Positions 10,601 to 19,861 are shown, counted from the stretch's first letter. The stretch: 64,000 nt of DNA from Neomesorhizobium albiziae (GCF_900114255.1 NZ_FOSL01000011.1:62001-126000); one strand, 5' to 3'. Notes: generated from the letters alone by a model not told the origin. Numbers and translations: made by a program.

Positions 10601-11194
10601 CGATTCCAGCGTGTCGCCGAAGAAGTCGAGCCGCAGCGGCTCCGGCGTGCCCGGCGCATAAAGATCGAGAATGCCGCCGCGCACCGCGAACTCGCCAACG
10701 TCGCGCACTGTCGCCACCCGCTCGAAGCCCGAATTTTCGAGCCGCGCGATCAACTGATTCATCTCCACCTGGCCACTGGCGCGGGCATGGAACGTCTGCG
10801 CTTCGATGACGCTCGCCGGCGGAATCCGTTGCAACACCGCATTGGCGGTGGTCAGGATAACGGCGCGATGCGGCTTCTGCTGCAACGCGATCATCGCCGC
10901 CAGTGCATCGAGGCGGCGCGCCGCGGCATCGGAACCCGGTGACACCCGGTCGTAAGGCAGGCAATCCCAGGCGGGGAATTCCAGCACCGGAAGCTCCGGC
11001 GCGGCAAACGCCAGCGCCTCGGCGATCGCCGGCAACCGCTGGCCGTCGCGGGCGACGAAGAGGATCGGCCCGTCGCTTGCGATTTCGCCGGCGAGCGCTG
11101 CAAGCGCGAACGCCTCGTAGCCATCGGCTACGCCGTCGACGATGGAGCGGCCGCCGCGCGCCTTGGAAAGGCCGATAGGATCGATAAGGCTCAT
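7694..11194 (-). CDS. mfd: Transcription-repair coupling factor
   Basis: ATP-dependent translocase that releases RNA polymerase stalled at DNA lesions and recruits UvrA. The 1166-residue protein has the UvrB-like N-terminal modules, the RNA-polymerase interaction domain (DIVVHADHGIGRFIGL), RecG-like helicase motifs (Walker A GDVGFGKT near residue 645, DEEQHFG, QLRGRVGRS) and the C-terminal TRCF domain. Its start lies one base after the sdhE stop, implying translational coupling. The TAG stop coincides with the end of the TA-flanked repeat. Confidence 0.98.
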   Translation of the reverse strand: MSLIDPIGLSKARGGRSIVDGVADGYEAFALAALAGEIASDGPILFVARDGQRLPAIAEALAFAAPELPVLEFPAWDCLPYDRVSPGSDAAARRLDALAAMIALQQKPHRAVILTTANAVLQRIPPASVIEAQTFHARASGQVEMNQLIARLENSGFERVATVRDVGEFAVRGGILDLYAPGTPEPLRLDFFGDTLESIRAFDVATQRTIGQRKTLTLQAMSEVALTPETISRFRRSYIEAFGAPARDDGLYAAVSEGRRFAGMEHWLPFFYEKLDTVFDFVPNAPVVFDHLAREALAERHTLIIDYYEARKRGAEGALKDAVPYKPVPPALLYLSPDDVTGSLGERSAIELTPFDTPETSETRVYHAGSKHGHTFAEERADPNANVFDAVVKHISAVRTGKQRVVVAGWTEGSLDRLTQILEEHHLGNLKRVATLAEVEALEPGQAGLAVLPLETGFDAQKFIVVAEQDILGDRLVRRSKKRKRAADFISEVASLAAGDIVVHADHGIGRFIGLRTIEAMGAPHDCVEIHYAGDDRLFLPVENIELLSRYGSDTAEAPLDKLGGGAWQSRKARLKRRLLEMAGQLIRIAAERQMRAAPAMNPAEGLYGEFAARFPYEETDDQQNAIDSVVDDLGAGKPMDRLICGDVGFGKTEVALRAAFIAAMEGFQVAVVVPTTLLARQHFKTFSQRFAGLPIRVRQASRLVGTKELAETKKGIADGTVDIVVGTHALLGASISFRNLGLLIIDEEQHFGVKHKERLKDLKSDVHVLTLSATPIPRTLQLALTGVRELSLIATPPVDRMAVRTFISPFDPLVIRETLLRERYRGGHSFYVVPRISDLAEILQFLQESVPELKVGVAHGQMAAGELDDIMNAFYDGQYDVLLSTTIVESGLDIPTANTLIVHHADMFGLAQLYQLRGRVGRSKVRAYSLFTLPANRKLTDTADRRLKVLQSLDTLGAGFQLASHDLDIRGAGNLLGEEQSGHIKEVGFELYQQMLEEAVAEVKDSGEVADSGWSPQIAIGTAVMIPEGYVPDLQLRLALYRRLGELETPEEIDAFGAEMIDRFGSLPQEVEHLLKIVYIKALCRKANVEKLDAGPKGVVIHFRKREFADPTGLVRFIAEQGSLAKIRPDQSVVFIRDWPNPEKRLAGAAVVMTQLARLAEKVEA

Positions 11195-11195
11195 G

Positions 11196-11489
11196 TCAGC
11201 TTCTGAAAGTCATGGCCCGGCGGAACGCCAGGATTTTTAACAGGATGTCGCTGCGGTCGGCTTCCGGGATCGCCCGTTCGCCGGTGACCCAGGGCAGCAA
11301 TTCGGTGTCGGGAATATCGAGAAGCTTCTCATATTGGTCGATTTCGGCCTCGTTCAAGGCGCCGATCTCGGCGTCCGCGAAGCTTCCGAGAATCAGGTCC
11401 ATCTCGCGCATGCCGCGATGCCAGGAGCGGAACAGAAGCTTGCGCCGCCGGGCATCCAGTCCTTCGCTCGATCGCGTCATGCCGGTCAT
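11196..11489 (-). CDS. sdhE: FAD assembly factor SdhE / succinate dehydrogenase assembly factor 2
   Basis: Small cytoplasmic chaperone (97 residues) that promotes covalent FAD attachment to SdhA. It has the family hallmark RSWHRGMREMD (the RGxxE-type motif) in the first third and a helical bundle with LPWVTGE near residue 66. The frame extends upstream but carries no family sequence there; ATG at 11489 gives MTGMTRSS, with a second ATG nine bases on. It immediately precedes mfd on the same strand and is divergent from recG with a 90-bp gap. Confidence 0.93.
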   Translation of the reverse strand: MTGMTRSSEGLDARRRKLLFRSWHRGMREMDLILGSFADAEIGALNEAEIDQYEKLLDIPDTELLPWVTGERAIPEADRSDILLKILAFRRAMTFRS

Positions 11490-11579
11490 TGTCGTTTTCC
11501 CGATGAGAGCGGCGCATATAGCGTGGATGGCGCGCCCTGTCAGCCTTGCATGCGCGGCAACCCTGCATAAGTTGGCGGC

Positions 11580-13688
11580 ATGCGCCCTTCCCTGCTCGAT
11601 CCGCTGTTTGCACCCATCACTTCGCTCGATGGCGTTGGCCCAAAAGTCGCGGACATGATCGAAAAGGTCGTGCCGGCCGACCTCACCGACCGGCATGCGC
11701 GCGCCGGCGACCTTCTGTTCACCTTGCCGCATTCGATCATCGATCGCCGCAACCGGCCGGGCATTGCCTTTTCGCCGGCCGGCGCCATCGTCACGCTCGA
11801 CCTGCGTGTCGACCGTCACCAGCCGCCTCCGCGCGGCAACCGCTCGGTGCCATACCGCGTCTATGCGTATGACGACACCGGCGAGATCGGCCTCACCTTT
11901 TTCCACGCGCATGCCGCCTATCTGGAGAAAGCCATGCCGGTCGGCGAAAACATCGTCGTCAGCGGCCGCATGGAATGGTTCAACGGCCGCCCCACCATGG
12001 TTCACCCCGACCACATCGCCTTGGCCGGCCAGGCCGACGGGCTGCCCCTGCTTGAACCGGTCTATCCATTGACTGCGGGCCTTTCCGCGAAAGTGCTGCG
12101 GCGCGCAATCGGGCAATCCCTGGCCAGGGTTCCCTTACTGCCGGAGTGGCTTGATGGCGAGGTGAAGCGCCGCCAGACCTTTCCGCTGTTTGGCGAAGCC
12201 TTGCAGCGCCTGCACAACCCCGCCGACCCGATCGACGTTTCGCCGGAAAATCCGGCGTGGCGGCGGCTTGCCTATGACGAGCTTCTCGCCGGGCAGATTT
12301 CGCTGGCGCTGGTGCGCGCACGTACAAAGCGACTCTCCGGTCGGCCGCTCACAGGCGATGGCCGCATCGTCGAACAGATCAGGGCAGCACTTCCCTATTC
12401 GCTGACCCGCTCGCAGGAACAGGCGCTGGCCGAAATCAACGACGATCTGGCGAGCCCCGACCGCATGCTGCGCCTGCTGCAGGGCGATGTCGGCTCCGGC
12501 AAGACCGTTGTGGCGCTGCTTGCCATGGCTCGTGCAGTCGAGGCCGGTGGCCAGGCGGCGCTGATGGCGCCGACCGAAATCCTGGCGCGGCAGCATTTCG
12601 CCACCATCGCACCTCTCGCGGCGCGCGCGGGGTTGACCACCGCCGTCCTTACCGGACGCGAAAAGGGCCGCGAACGCACCGAAATCCTGAACGGACTGCA
12701 AACCGGCTCAATCGATATCGTCATCGGCACGCACGCACTTTTCCAGGAGCCGGTCAACTATCACGATCTGGTGCTCGCGATCGTCGACGAGCAACACCGG
12801 TTCGGCGTCCACCAGCGCCTGGCGATCACCGCCAAGGGCGACGCGCCCGACATGCTGGTGATGACCGCGACGCCGATCCCGCGCACGCTGGTGCTGACCG
12901 CATTCGGTGACATGGATGTCTCGCGACTCACCGAAAAACCGGCAGGCCGGCAGCCGATCCGCACCGTCACCTTGCCGCTCGACCGCCTCGACGATCTCAT
13001 CGGCCGCATGCGCGACGCCATCGGCGACGGCCAGAAGGTCTACTGGATTTGCCCGCTGGTCGAAGAATCCGAAGAGATCAAGCTAATGTCGGCCGAGGAT
13101 CGCCATGCGATGCTCGAAGAGATTTTCGGCGATATCGTCGGCCTGGTGCATGGCCGCATGAAAGGCGCCGAGAAGGACGAGGCGATGCGTGCCTTCAAGG
13201 CCGGCGAAACGCGCGTCCTCGTCGCCACCACCGTCATTGAAGTCGGCGTCGACGTTCCGGACGCCACCATCATCGTAATCGAGCACGCCGAGCGTTTCGG
13301 CCTTGCGCAGCTGCACCAGTTGCGTGGCCGGGTCGGGCGCGGCGACAAACCGTCGTCCTGCGTGCTGCTCTACAAGGACCCTCTCGGCGAAACCGCCAGG
13401 CGGCGCCTTTCGGTGATGCGCGAAACCGAGGACGGGTTCCTGATCTCGGAAGAAGACCTGAAATTGCGCGGCGAAGGCGAAGTGTTGGGCACCCGGCAGT
13501 CCGGGACACCCGGCTTCCAGGTGGCGCGCATCGAGTTCCACGCCGACCTCCTGGAAATCGCCCGCGACGATGCGCGGCTCCTGCTTTCACAGGACCCCGA
13601 ACTCCAGTCCGGGCGCGGCGAAGCAATCCGGATCCTGCTTTATCTCTTCGGGCGTGACGAGGCGGTGCGACTGCTGCGCGCCGGCTGA
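11580..13688 (+). CDS. recG: ATP-dependent DNA helicase RecG
   Basis: Branch-migrating helicase that processes stalled replication forks and Holliday junctions. 702 residues with an N-terminal wedge/OB region, Walker A GDVGSGKT near residue 301, DEQH box near 403, and the C-terminal motifs TTVIEVGVDVPDA and QLRGRVGRG. Its last 49 bases overlap the 3' end of the convergent DUF502 gene, so the C-terminal residues of both are constrained by each other. Confidence 0.97.
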   Translation: MRPSLLDPLFAPITSLDGVGPKVADMIEKVVPADLTDRHARAGDLLFTLPHSIIDRRNRPGIAFSPAGAIVTLDLRVDRHQPPPRGNRSVPYRVYAYDDTGEIGLTFFHAHAAYLEKAMPVGENIVVSGRMEWFNGRPTMVHPDHIALAGQADGLPLLEPVYPLTAGLSAKVLRRAIGQSLARVPLLPEWLDGEVKRRQTFPLFGEALQRLHNPADPIDVSPENPAWRRLAYDELLAGQISLALVRARTKRLSGRPLTGDGRIVEQIRAALPYSLTRSQEQALAEINDDLASPDRMLRLLQGDVGSGKTVVALLAMARAVEAGGQAALMAPTEILARQHFATIAPLAARAGLTTAVLTGREKGRERTEILNGLQTGSIDIVIGTHALFQEPVNYHDLVLAIVDEQHRFGVHQRLAITAKGDAPDMLVMTATPIPRTLVLTAFGDMDVSRLTEKPAGRQPIRTVTLPLDRLDDLIGRMRDAIGDGQKVYWICPLVEESEEIKLMSAEDRHAMLEEIFGDIVGLVHGRMKGAEKDEAMRAFKAGETRVLVATTVIEVGVDVPDATIIVIEHAERFGLAQLHQLRGRVGRGDKPSSCVLLYKDPLGETARRRLSVMRETEDGFLISEEDLKLRGEGEVLGTRQSGTPGFQVARIEFHADLLEIARDDARLLLSQDPELQSGRGEAIRILLYLFGRDEAVRLLRAG

Positions 13689-14428
13689 TCCCCGGTTGTC
13701 GCGGGGTCGTTCGCCGCCTCGGTGACAGCTTGCGGAGCGGCTTTCTGTTTTGCCAGAGCTTCCTTTGCCAACGCCCTGGTTTTATTTCTGTATTCCGGGC
13801 CGACGAGTCCTGCTGAAATCAACAGCTTGGCGGCATCCTCGACGCTCATGTCGAGCGGAATGACGTCCTTTTCAGGCACATAAAGCAGGTACCCTGTCGT
13901 TACGTTCGGCGTGATCGGCCTAAATACCGCGATCGTCTTGCCTTCCCGCTCCTCCAGCGCGTCGCTGATTTCGCTGTCTTCCTGCGCCGCTATGAAGACG
14001 ATCGACCACGCGCCCTTGCGCGGATATTCGAACAGCCCGACCCTCGAGAACAGTTCCGTGCGATGCGCCAGCACCGTCTCGAATATCTGCTTCAGGCCGC
14101 TGTAGACATTGCGCACCAGCGGCATGCGGTTGAGAAGCTTCTCGCCGTAGTTGATGATCGAGCGGCCGATGATGTTGGCGGTGAGGAAGCCGATCAGCGT
14201 GATCAGCACCAGAGCCACGATCAGCCCGAACCCCGGAACCGCGAACGGCAGGTAGTTGTCCGGGTTGTAGCGTCCCGGAATGTAGGGTTTCACCCAGGAA
14301 TCGACCCAGTGGATCACCGTCCAGGACAAATACGCGGTAATCGCCAGCGGCGCGCATACGATTATGCCGGTCAGGAAATAGTTCCTGAGTCTGAGCATGC
14401 CGGAGACGGAGGTTACTGGCTTTGACAT
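13640..14428 (-). CDS. DUF502 family inner-membrane protein
   Basis: 262-residue membrane protein of the DUF502 family, unknown function. Two membrane segments are visible: about 14-37 (FLTGIIVCAPLAITAYLSW) and about 64-88 (VPGFGLIVALVLITLIGFLT), followed by the conserved NRMPLVRNVYSGLKQ segment and the RPITPNVTTGYLLYVP strand. The C-terminal 40 residues are A/K/S/R-rich and probably disordered, and are encoded in the overlap with recG. Confidence 0.87.
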   Translation of the reverse strand: MSKPVTSVSGMLRLRNYFLTGIIVCAPLAITAYLSWTVIHWVDSWVKPYIPGRYNPDNYLPFAVPGFGLIVALVLITLIGFLTANIIGRSIINYGEKLLNRMPLVRNVYSGLKQIFETVLAHRTELFSRVGLFEYPRKGAWSIVFIAAQEDSEISDALEEREGKTIAVFRPITPNVTTGYLLYVPEKDVIPLDMSVEDAAKLLISAGLVGPEYRNKTRALAKEALAKQKAAPQAVTEAANDPATTGDQPARSSRTASSRPKR

Positions 14429-14590
14429 TGGTCTTCACTAACATTGTGCGCCGCAACAAGGTAGCGTGTTGAAACAATGTTTGAATAGCCGAATGTGACG
14501 ACAGCGCGACAGTTTGCGCTGATCGAGCCAAATGGAACAAACTGGCCACCTCAGCGTCGTTCAGGCAGAAACCGCCCGATGGAGTGAACC

Positions 14591-15022
14591 ATGGAATATC
14601 GAACCGCGACCATCGCAGATCTCGCCACCATTTTCCGGGAATTGGCTCGCCGGATGGCCTCCGAATACGCGACCGCCGGTCTGAACATCGACGAGGTGAA
14701 GGACGAATTCGTGATGAGCCTCAAAGAAGGCCGGGCGCACACGCTGCTGGAGGATGGAAAACCGGTCGCTCTCATCGCCTGGCGCGAGAGCGATCACGCT
14801 GCCCAAACGGCCTTCGCAGCACATGAAAGCTTCTTCTCACGGTCCAGCGTCCGCTTTTGCAAAAAGCACATCAGGCGAATCCAGGCCCTCTGTGGCAACC
14901 TCCCGATCCATTCATACAGTTGGTTGGACCGTCCCGATGTCGCAAAATGGTTTCGCATTATCGGTTTCAACGAACGCGAGCGCAGCAACGGCTTTATCAT
15001 TTACGAACTCGCGCCTGCCTGA
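14591..15022 (+). CDS. GNAT-like acetyltransferase family protein
   Basis: 143-residue soluble protein beginning MEYRTATIADLATIFRELA, the usual first strand and helix of small GNAT-type proteins, with a later HSYSWLDRPDVAKWFRIIGF segment typical of the C-terminal fold half. A clear R/Q-x-x-G-x-G/A acetyl-CoA loop is not obvious, so activity is uncertain. GGAG lies six bases upstream of the ATG. A degraded repeat copy begins nine bases after the stop. Confidence 0.6.
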   Translation: MEYRTATIADLATIFRELARRMASEYATAGLNIDEVKDEFVMSLKEGRAHTLLEDGKPVALIAWRESDHAAQTAFAAHESFFSRSSVRFCKKHIRRIQALCGNLPIHSYSWLDRPDVAKWFRIIGFNERERSNGFIIYELAPA

Positions 15023-15030
15023 GCTCCACA

Positions 15031-15080
15031 GGTTGAGATTCAGGTCAGGCCGGCATCACCTGAATATCGACACGCCCTAT
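15031..15080. repeat. Short copy of the GGGTGTGT palindromic repeat at the glmS 3' end
   Basis: Hairpin with perfect 8-bp arms ATTCAGGT/ACCTGAAT (15038-15045 and 15058-15065) and a 12-base loop, ending CACGCCCTA. The internal module of the 7.6-kb copy is absent. Read on the minus strand, glmS ends GAA-TAG-GGCGTGTCGATAT, so the stop codon is the junction between gene and repeat. Confidence 0.75.
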
Positions 15081-16900
15081 TCGACGGTCACCGACTTCGC
15101 CAGGTTGCGCGGCTGGTCGACGTCGGTGCCCATGAACACCGCCGTGAAATAGGCCAGCATCTGGATCGGCAACGCATAGATCAGCGGCGCGATGATCTCC
15201 GGCACGTCCGGCAGCACGATGGTCTCCATCGTCTTGACGCTGGCAAGTGCTGCGCCCTTCTTGTCGGTGATCAGGATGATCTTGCCGCCGCGCGCCGCCA
15301 CTTCCTGCATGTTCGACACCGTCTTTTCGAAAATGCGGTCATGCGGCGCGATCACGATCACCGGCATATTCTCGTCGATCAGCGCGATCGGGCCGTGTTT
15401 CAGTTCGCCCGCCGCGTAGCCTTCGGCGTGGATATAGGAAATTTCCTTGAGCTTGAGCGCGCCTTCCATGGCAAGCGGGAAGTTGGTGTCGCGGCCGAGA
15501 TAGAGTACATGGTGGTAGCGTGAAAGATCGCGTGCCAACTTCTCGATCTGCTCCTCGAGCTTCAGCACCTGGGTGGCAAAGCGCGGCGCCTCGGAGAGCT
15601 GGTGCACCAGCGCCTTTTCCTGCTCGCGCGAAATGGTTCCGCGCGCCACGCCGGCCCGCACCGCCAGTGAAGCCAGAACCGAAAGCTGGCAGGTGAACGC
15701 CTTGGTCGAGGCGACGCCGATTTCCGGCCCGGCGAGCGTCGGCAGGACGACGTCGGACTCGCGCGCTATGGTCGATTCGCGCACGTTGACAATGGCGCCG
15801 ATCGGAACGCCGGCGCTGCGGCAATAGCGCAGCGAGGCAAGCGTGTCGGCGGTCTCGCCTGATTGCGAGATGAAGAATGCCGCGCTGTCCTTCGAAATCG
15901 GCATTTCGCGGTAGCGGAACTCGGAAGCGATATCGATATCGACCGGCAGCCGCGCCAGCCGCTCGAACCAGTACTTGCCGATCAGGCCACTCAGATAGGC
16001 CGTGCCGCAGGCCGAGATCGCGATGCGGTCGAGCTTGGCGAAATCGAATGGCAAATCCAGCGGCTTCGAGCTGTCGCTGGTGAAATCGAGATAGTGCGCC
16101 AGCGTGTGCGAGATTACTTCCGGCTGCTCATGGATTTCCTTTTCCATGAAATGCCGCCGGTTGCCCTTGTCGACCATGTAGCTGGTCGACAGCGACTGCT
16201 GGCGCTTGCGTTCCACGCGGGCGCCGTCCATGTCGAAAATTTCGGCTTTGTCGCGGCGGATGGTCGCCCAGTCGCCATCTTCCAGATAAGTCACGGAATT
16301 GGTGAAAGGAGCAAGCGCGATGGCGTCGGAGCCGAGGAACATCTCGCCTTCGCCGTGGCCGACGGCCAGCGGCGGGCCGTTGCGGGCTCCTACGATCAGA
16401 TCCTCGTCGCCCTGGAACATGATGGCCAGTGCAAAGGCGCCTTCCAGCTGCTTCAACGTGCCGTGCGCGGCGGCGACCGGATCGGCGCCGCGCTTCAGTT
16501 CGCGGGCGATCAGGTGGGCGACCACCTCGGTGTCGGTCTGCGAGGAAAAAACATAACCGTCGGCAATCAGTTCGTCGCGCAGGCTGGCGAAGTTCTCGAT
16601 GATGCCGTTGTGGACCACGGCGACGCCGTTGGAAAAATGCGGATGCGCGTTGGTTTCATTGGGCACGCCATGCGTGGCCCAGCGCGTGTGGCCGATACCG
16701 ATCTTGCCGTCGAGCGGCTCGGCGTTGAGCCGCTTCTCGAGATTGACGAGCTTGCCTTCCGCGCGCCGGCGGCCGAGAACGCCGGCCTCGATGGTCGCGA
16801 CGCCGGCCGAATCGTAACCGCGATACTCAAGCCGCTTCAGCGCATCGACGATAAGCGGCGCTACAGGCCCGCGGCCGACGATCCCAACAATTCCGCACAT
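15077..16900 (-). CDS. glmS: Glutamine--fructose-6-phosphate aminotransferase (isomerizing)
   Basis: Makes glucosamine-6-phosphate from fructose-6-phosphate and glutamine, the entry step to UDP-GlcNAc, peptidoglycan and lipid A. 607 residues: N-terminal glutaminase with nucleophile Cys2 (MCGIVGIVG) and GHTRWATHG, then two SIS domains (ISACGTAYLSG; SQSGETADT) and the C-terminal KSVTVE end. It lies downstream of glmU on the same strand with a 163-bp gap. No glmS-type ribozyme is expected or seen upstream. Confidence 0.98.
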   Translation of the reverse strand: MCGIVGIVGRGPVAPLIVDALKRLEYRGYDSAGVATIEAGVLGRRRAEGKLVNLEKRLNAEPLDGKIGIGHTRWATHGVPNETNAHPHFSNGVAVVHNGIIENFASLRDELIADGYVFSSQTDTEVVAHLIARELKRGADPVAAAHGTLKQLEGAFALAIMFQGDEDLIVGARNGPPLAVGHGEGEMFLGSDAIALAPFTNSVTYLEDGDWATIRRDKAEIFDMDGARVERKRQQSLSTSYMVDKGNRRHFMEKEIHEQPEVISHTLAHYLDFTSDSSKPLDLPFDFAKLDRIAISACGTAYLSGLIGKYWFERLARLPVDIDIASEFRYREMPISKDSAAFFISQSGETADTLASLRYCRSAGVPIGAIVNVRESTIARESDVVLPTLAGPEIGVASTKAFTCQLSVLASLAVRAGVARGTISREQEKALVHQLSEAPRFATQVLKLEEQIEKLARDLSRYHHVLYLGRDTNFPLAMEGALKLKEISYIHAEGYAAGELKHGPIALIDENMPVIVIAPHDRIFEKTVSNMQEVAARGGKIILITDKKGAALASVKTMETIVLPDVPEIIAPLIYALPIQMLAYFTAVFMGTDVDQPRNLAKSVTVE

Positions 16901-17063
16901 GCGTCCAAACCCCGTTTCAAAAGAGTGTCACCCTGGCTCCCCTCTAGAATGGAAGCAGGACGTGCAAAAATCACTTGTCGTGTCGTTTCTTGTCAGAAGA
17001 GCCGACCTCGGACGTCCCCTGTATTATGGAGCGGGAACTATTGCAAAGCGCTCGCGCAATTCG

Positions 17064-18407
17064 TTATTTCTTCGCTGACGCCCGCCGCTCGCGCAATTGC
17101 CTGGCGCGCTCCGGCAGGGTTTTCTGGCGCGCCCGGCCGAAGGCCAGGGCATCGTCCGGCACCTCTTCGGTGATCACGCTGCCCGATGCGATGTAGGCCC
17201 CGTTGCCGATCCTGATCGGCGCGACAAGTGCGGAATTGGAGCCGACGAAGGCTCCCTCGCCGATGTCGGTGAAGAACTTGCTGTAGCCATCGTAATTGCA
17301 GGTGATCGTACCCGCGCCGATATTCGCCTTCGCGCCCACCCTGGCATCGCCGATGTAGGAAAGGTGGTTGATCTTGGCGCCGGCCTCGATTTTGGCTTTC
17401 TTCACCTCGCAGAAATTGCCGACCTTCGATTTTTCGCCGAGATCGGCGCCCGGACGCAGCCGTGCAAACGGCCCGACCGACGCGCCGCTCGCTACCGTCG
17501 CGCCTTCGAGTTGCGAGAATGCGTGGATGGTGGCGTTGCCGGCGATCTTCACGCCCGTTGCGAAATAGACGTTCGGCTCAACCACGGTTTCGGCGCCGAT
17601 TTCGGTGTCGTGCGAGAAGAAAACCGTTTCCGGCGCAATCAGCGTTACGCCGGAAAGCATCATCTCGCGCCGCTTGCGCTTCTGCCAGATCGCCTCGGCT
17701 TCCGCGAGTTCGGCGCGGTTGTTGATGCCGAGCGCATTCTCGTAGCTCGCCTCGGTCGCGACGACCTTGAGGTCCCGCTCGTTGGCGATGCCGACGATGT
17801 CGGTCAGGTAATATTCGCCCTTGGCATTGTTGTTGCGGACAGCCTCAAGCAGCGACAGCGCCAGTTTTCCGTCGATCGCCATCAGCCCGCTGTTGCAGAA
17901 CGTGACCTTCCGTTCTTCCTCCGAGCAGTCCTTTTCCTCGCGGATGGCAAGCAATGCGCCATCCTTTTCCAGCAGCCGGCCATAGCCGGTGGGGTTGGGC
18001 GTGCGAAAACCGAGAACCGCCACCGCCGCGCCATTCGCCAGCTTATCGCGCGCCACGATCAGCGCCGCCGGATCGATCAGCGGCGTGTCTCCGAACATCA
18101 CCAGCACATCGTCGTAACCGCGCGCGATCGCCTCGCGGGCCGCGAGTGCCGCATGCGCGGTCCCCAGGCGTTCGGCCTGGACGAAACTTTCCGTGCCCCC
18201 GCCAGAGGACGTTGCTGCCCGCACCTCGTCGGCTCCGTGGCCGATAACAAGCGCAAGATCGCCGGCGCCGGCCGCCTGCGCCGCGCGCATGACGTGTATC
18301 ACCATCGGAAGGCCGGCGATCTCATGCAGCAACTTCGACTTGGCGCTCTTCATGCGCGTGCCTTCGCCCGCGGCAAGGATGATCGACAGGCAGGTTCTCG
18401 ATGTCAT
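17064..18407 (-). CDS. glmU: Bifunctional GlmU: glucosamine-1-phosphate N-acetyltransferase / UDP-GlcNAc pyrophosphorylase
   Basis: Catalyses the last two steps to UDP-GlcNAc. 447 residues: N-terminal uridylyltransferase with [20 protein letters not shown] (the usual Pro in the SxxPKxLH segment is Ser here), MFGDTPL, and a C-terminal left-handed beta-helix of hexapeptide repeats with the acetyltransferase motifs [10 protein letters not shown] and [11 protein letters not shown]. Upstream of glmS on the same strand, so both ends of the pathway are adjacent. Confidence 0.98.
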   Translation of the reverse strand: MTSRTCLSIILAAGEGTRMKSAKSKLLHEIAGLPMVIHVMRAAQAAGAGDLALVIGHGADEVRAATSSGGGTESFVQAERLGTAHAALAAREAIARGYDDVLVMFGDTPLIDPAALIVARDKLANGAAVAVLGFRTPNPTGYGRLLEKDGALLAIREEKDCSEEERKVTFCNSGLMAIDGKLALSLLEAVRNNNAKGEYYLTDIVGIANERDLKVVATEASYENALGINNRAELAEAEAIWQKRKRREMMLSGVTLIAPETVFFSHDTEIGAETVVEPNVYFATGVKIAGNATIHAFSQLEGATVASGASVGPFARLRPGADLGEKSKVGNFCEVKKAKIEAGAKINHLSYIGDARVGAKANIGAGTITCNYDGYSKFFTDIGEGAFVGSNSALVAPIRIGNGAYIASGSVITEEVPDDALAFGRARQKTLPERARQLRERRASAKK

Positions 18408-18516
18408 GGCAGCGTCCGCGAGGAAAAAGGGATGGATTCGGGGCGAATGTTTAGAGCATTTTGCAGCCCGGTGGAAATCACCTGGCGTCGCACAAATGCG
18501 GCTAAAACAAACCGAG

Positions 18517-18556
18517 AGAGCGGAATGTCAGGTTCGACTTGAATGCATTCCACTCT
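18517..18556. repeat. Imperfect inverted repeat upstream of glmU
   Basis: Arms AGAGCGGAATG and CATTCCACTCT match at 10 of 11 positions around an 18-base spacer. It lies in the 236-bp space between glmU and the MFS gene and looks like one of the small intergenic palindromes frequent in Rhizobiales genomes. The rest of that space shows no gene. Confidence 0.5.
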
Positions 18557-18643
18557 AGCATCGGAGCCGTTTCACTCCAATGCGGCAGGGTTTTGACGTT
18601 CGCCTCAGGGTGGGGTGAGAATTCTGCCAACTCTATCCAGATG

Positions 18644-19861
18644 TCATTCAATAACGGTCATCACTTGTCCGCGCCGTTCCGGGCTGAAGTAGATAAAGAC
18701 AATGATGCAGATAGCCACAACGCCGGCAAAGAGCGCTAGCGCATAGCCATAGCTGCTGCCCGAAGCCTCTGCGAGGCTGGCCTGGTAGGGGCCACTATAG
18801 GAAGCCGCGAGATTGCCGGCCTGATAGATGAAGCCTGGCAAGGTCGCACGGACTGCGCCCGGCGAAAGCTCGTTGAGATGCGCCGGAATGACACCCCACG
18901 CACCCTGTACCGAGATCTGCATCATGAAAGCGCCGACCGCCAGCATGGCGGGCGTACTGCTGTAGGCCCAAAGCGGCAGAGAAGGCAGTGCGATTAGGCA
19001 GGCGATGGTGATGGCGTTGACGCGGCCTATTCTCTCGGACAGGGACCCAAACAGCAGGCCGCCGGCGATCGCACCGAGATTAGCGACGATCGTGATCCAA
19101 CTCACCGTCTCAGCATCGAAGCCATGCTGTTTCTTCAGGAAGGTCGGATAGAGATCCTGAGTGCCGTGGCTGAACAGGTTGAAAAACATCATCAGCACCA
19201 CGGCATAGAGGGCGACGCTCCAGTGCCGCCGCAAGGTCTCTCCAAGATCAGGTCTCGCCTGCTCCCGGGCTTCAACGAAAGCAGGTGATTCGGGAACGTG
19301 CGACCGAATAAAGAGCACCATAAATGCTGGCAGGATGCTGAGCAGGAACATTGTACGCCAGCCGACCACATGGCCGGCGATATTCTGGCCATAGAACAGG
19401 CCGTAGACGACAGCCGCCAGAAGATAGCCCGTGGGATAGCCCGCCTGAAGGAGACCCGAGACCTTGCCGCGCGCAGATGGGGGAATGGATTCCATCACCA
19501 ACGAGCTTGCGAGGCCCCATTCGCCGCCCATAGCGACCCCGAAGATGGCACGCAGGATCAGGAACATAGTGAGATTTGGCGCGAAGGCAGCCAGCGCGCC
19601 GATCACCGAATAGCTGACGATGTTGAGCATCAGGATCGGCTTGCGTCCGAACCTGTCGGCCAGCCTGCCGAAAATAAGGGCGCCTATGAAACGGGTCGCC
19701 AGAGTGAGGAACAGGGCTTGCGAAACTGCGGGAAGGCCGACCTGGAATTCGTTTGCGATATCCGTCAGCAGAAAGGTCAAGAGGAAGAAGTCGAAGGCGT
19801 CGAGGGTCCAGCCCAGGAATGACGCAAGGACGGTTTTTCTCTGCTGTGCACTGAGGGGCAA
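18644..19861 (-). CDS. MFS transporter, sugar/carboxylate type
   Basis: Twelve-segment major facilitator protein of 405 residues, in the part of the superfamily that contains sialate/lactate:H+ symporters. Visible signatures: GRLADRFGRKP between segments 2 and 3, GGEWGLASSL in segment 4-5, and SERIGRV in the second half. The start is decided by the ribosome site: AAAGGAG lies six bases before a TTG at 19861 (MPLSAQQRKT), while the upstream ATG at 19921 has none and would add a low-complexity arginine-rich leader. Substrate cannot be read from sequence. No regulator is adjacent. Confidence 0.83.
   Translation of the reverse strand: MPLSAQQRKTVLASFLGWTLDAFDFFLLTFLLTDIANEFQVGLPAVSQALFLTLATRFIGALIFGRLADRFGRKPILMLNIVSYSVIGALAAFAPNLTMFLILRAIFGVAMGGEWGLASSLVMESIPPSARGKVSGLLQAGYPTGYLLAAVVYGLFYGQNIAGHVVGWRTMFLLSILPAFMVLFIRSHVPESPAFVEAREQARPDLGETLRRHWSVALYAVVLMMFFNLFSHGTQDLYPTFLKKQHGFDAETVSWITIVANLGAIAGGLLFGSLSERIGRVNAITIACLIALPSLPLWAYSSTPAMLAVGAFMMQISVQGAWGVIPAHLNELSPGAVRATLPGFIYQAGNLAASYSGPYQASLAEASGSSYGYALALFAGVVAICIIVFIYFSPERRGQVMTVIE

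Noticed and set aside
16901-17063. Possible riboswitch or glmS ribozyme upstream of glmS
   Set aside because: The glmS ribozyme is a Gram-positive feature and no conserved core or pairing pattern was found in these 163 bases.
15863-17173. Long open frame on the plus strand opposite glmS
   Set aside because: It is antisense to a certain housekeeping gene, has no recognisable domain, and long antisense frames are expected in high-GC codon usage.
17097-18542. 481-codon open frame opposite glmU
   Set aside because: Shadow of glmU; composition is Arg/Asp/Val-rich with no family pattern.
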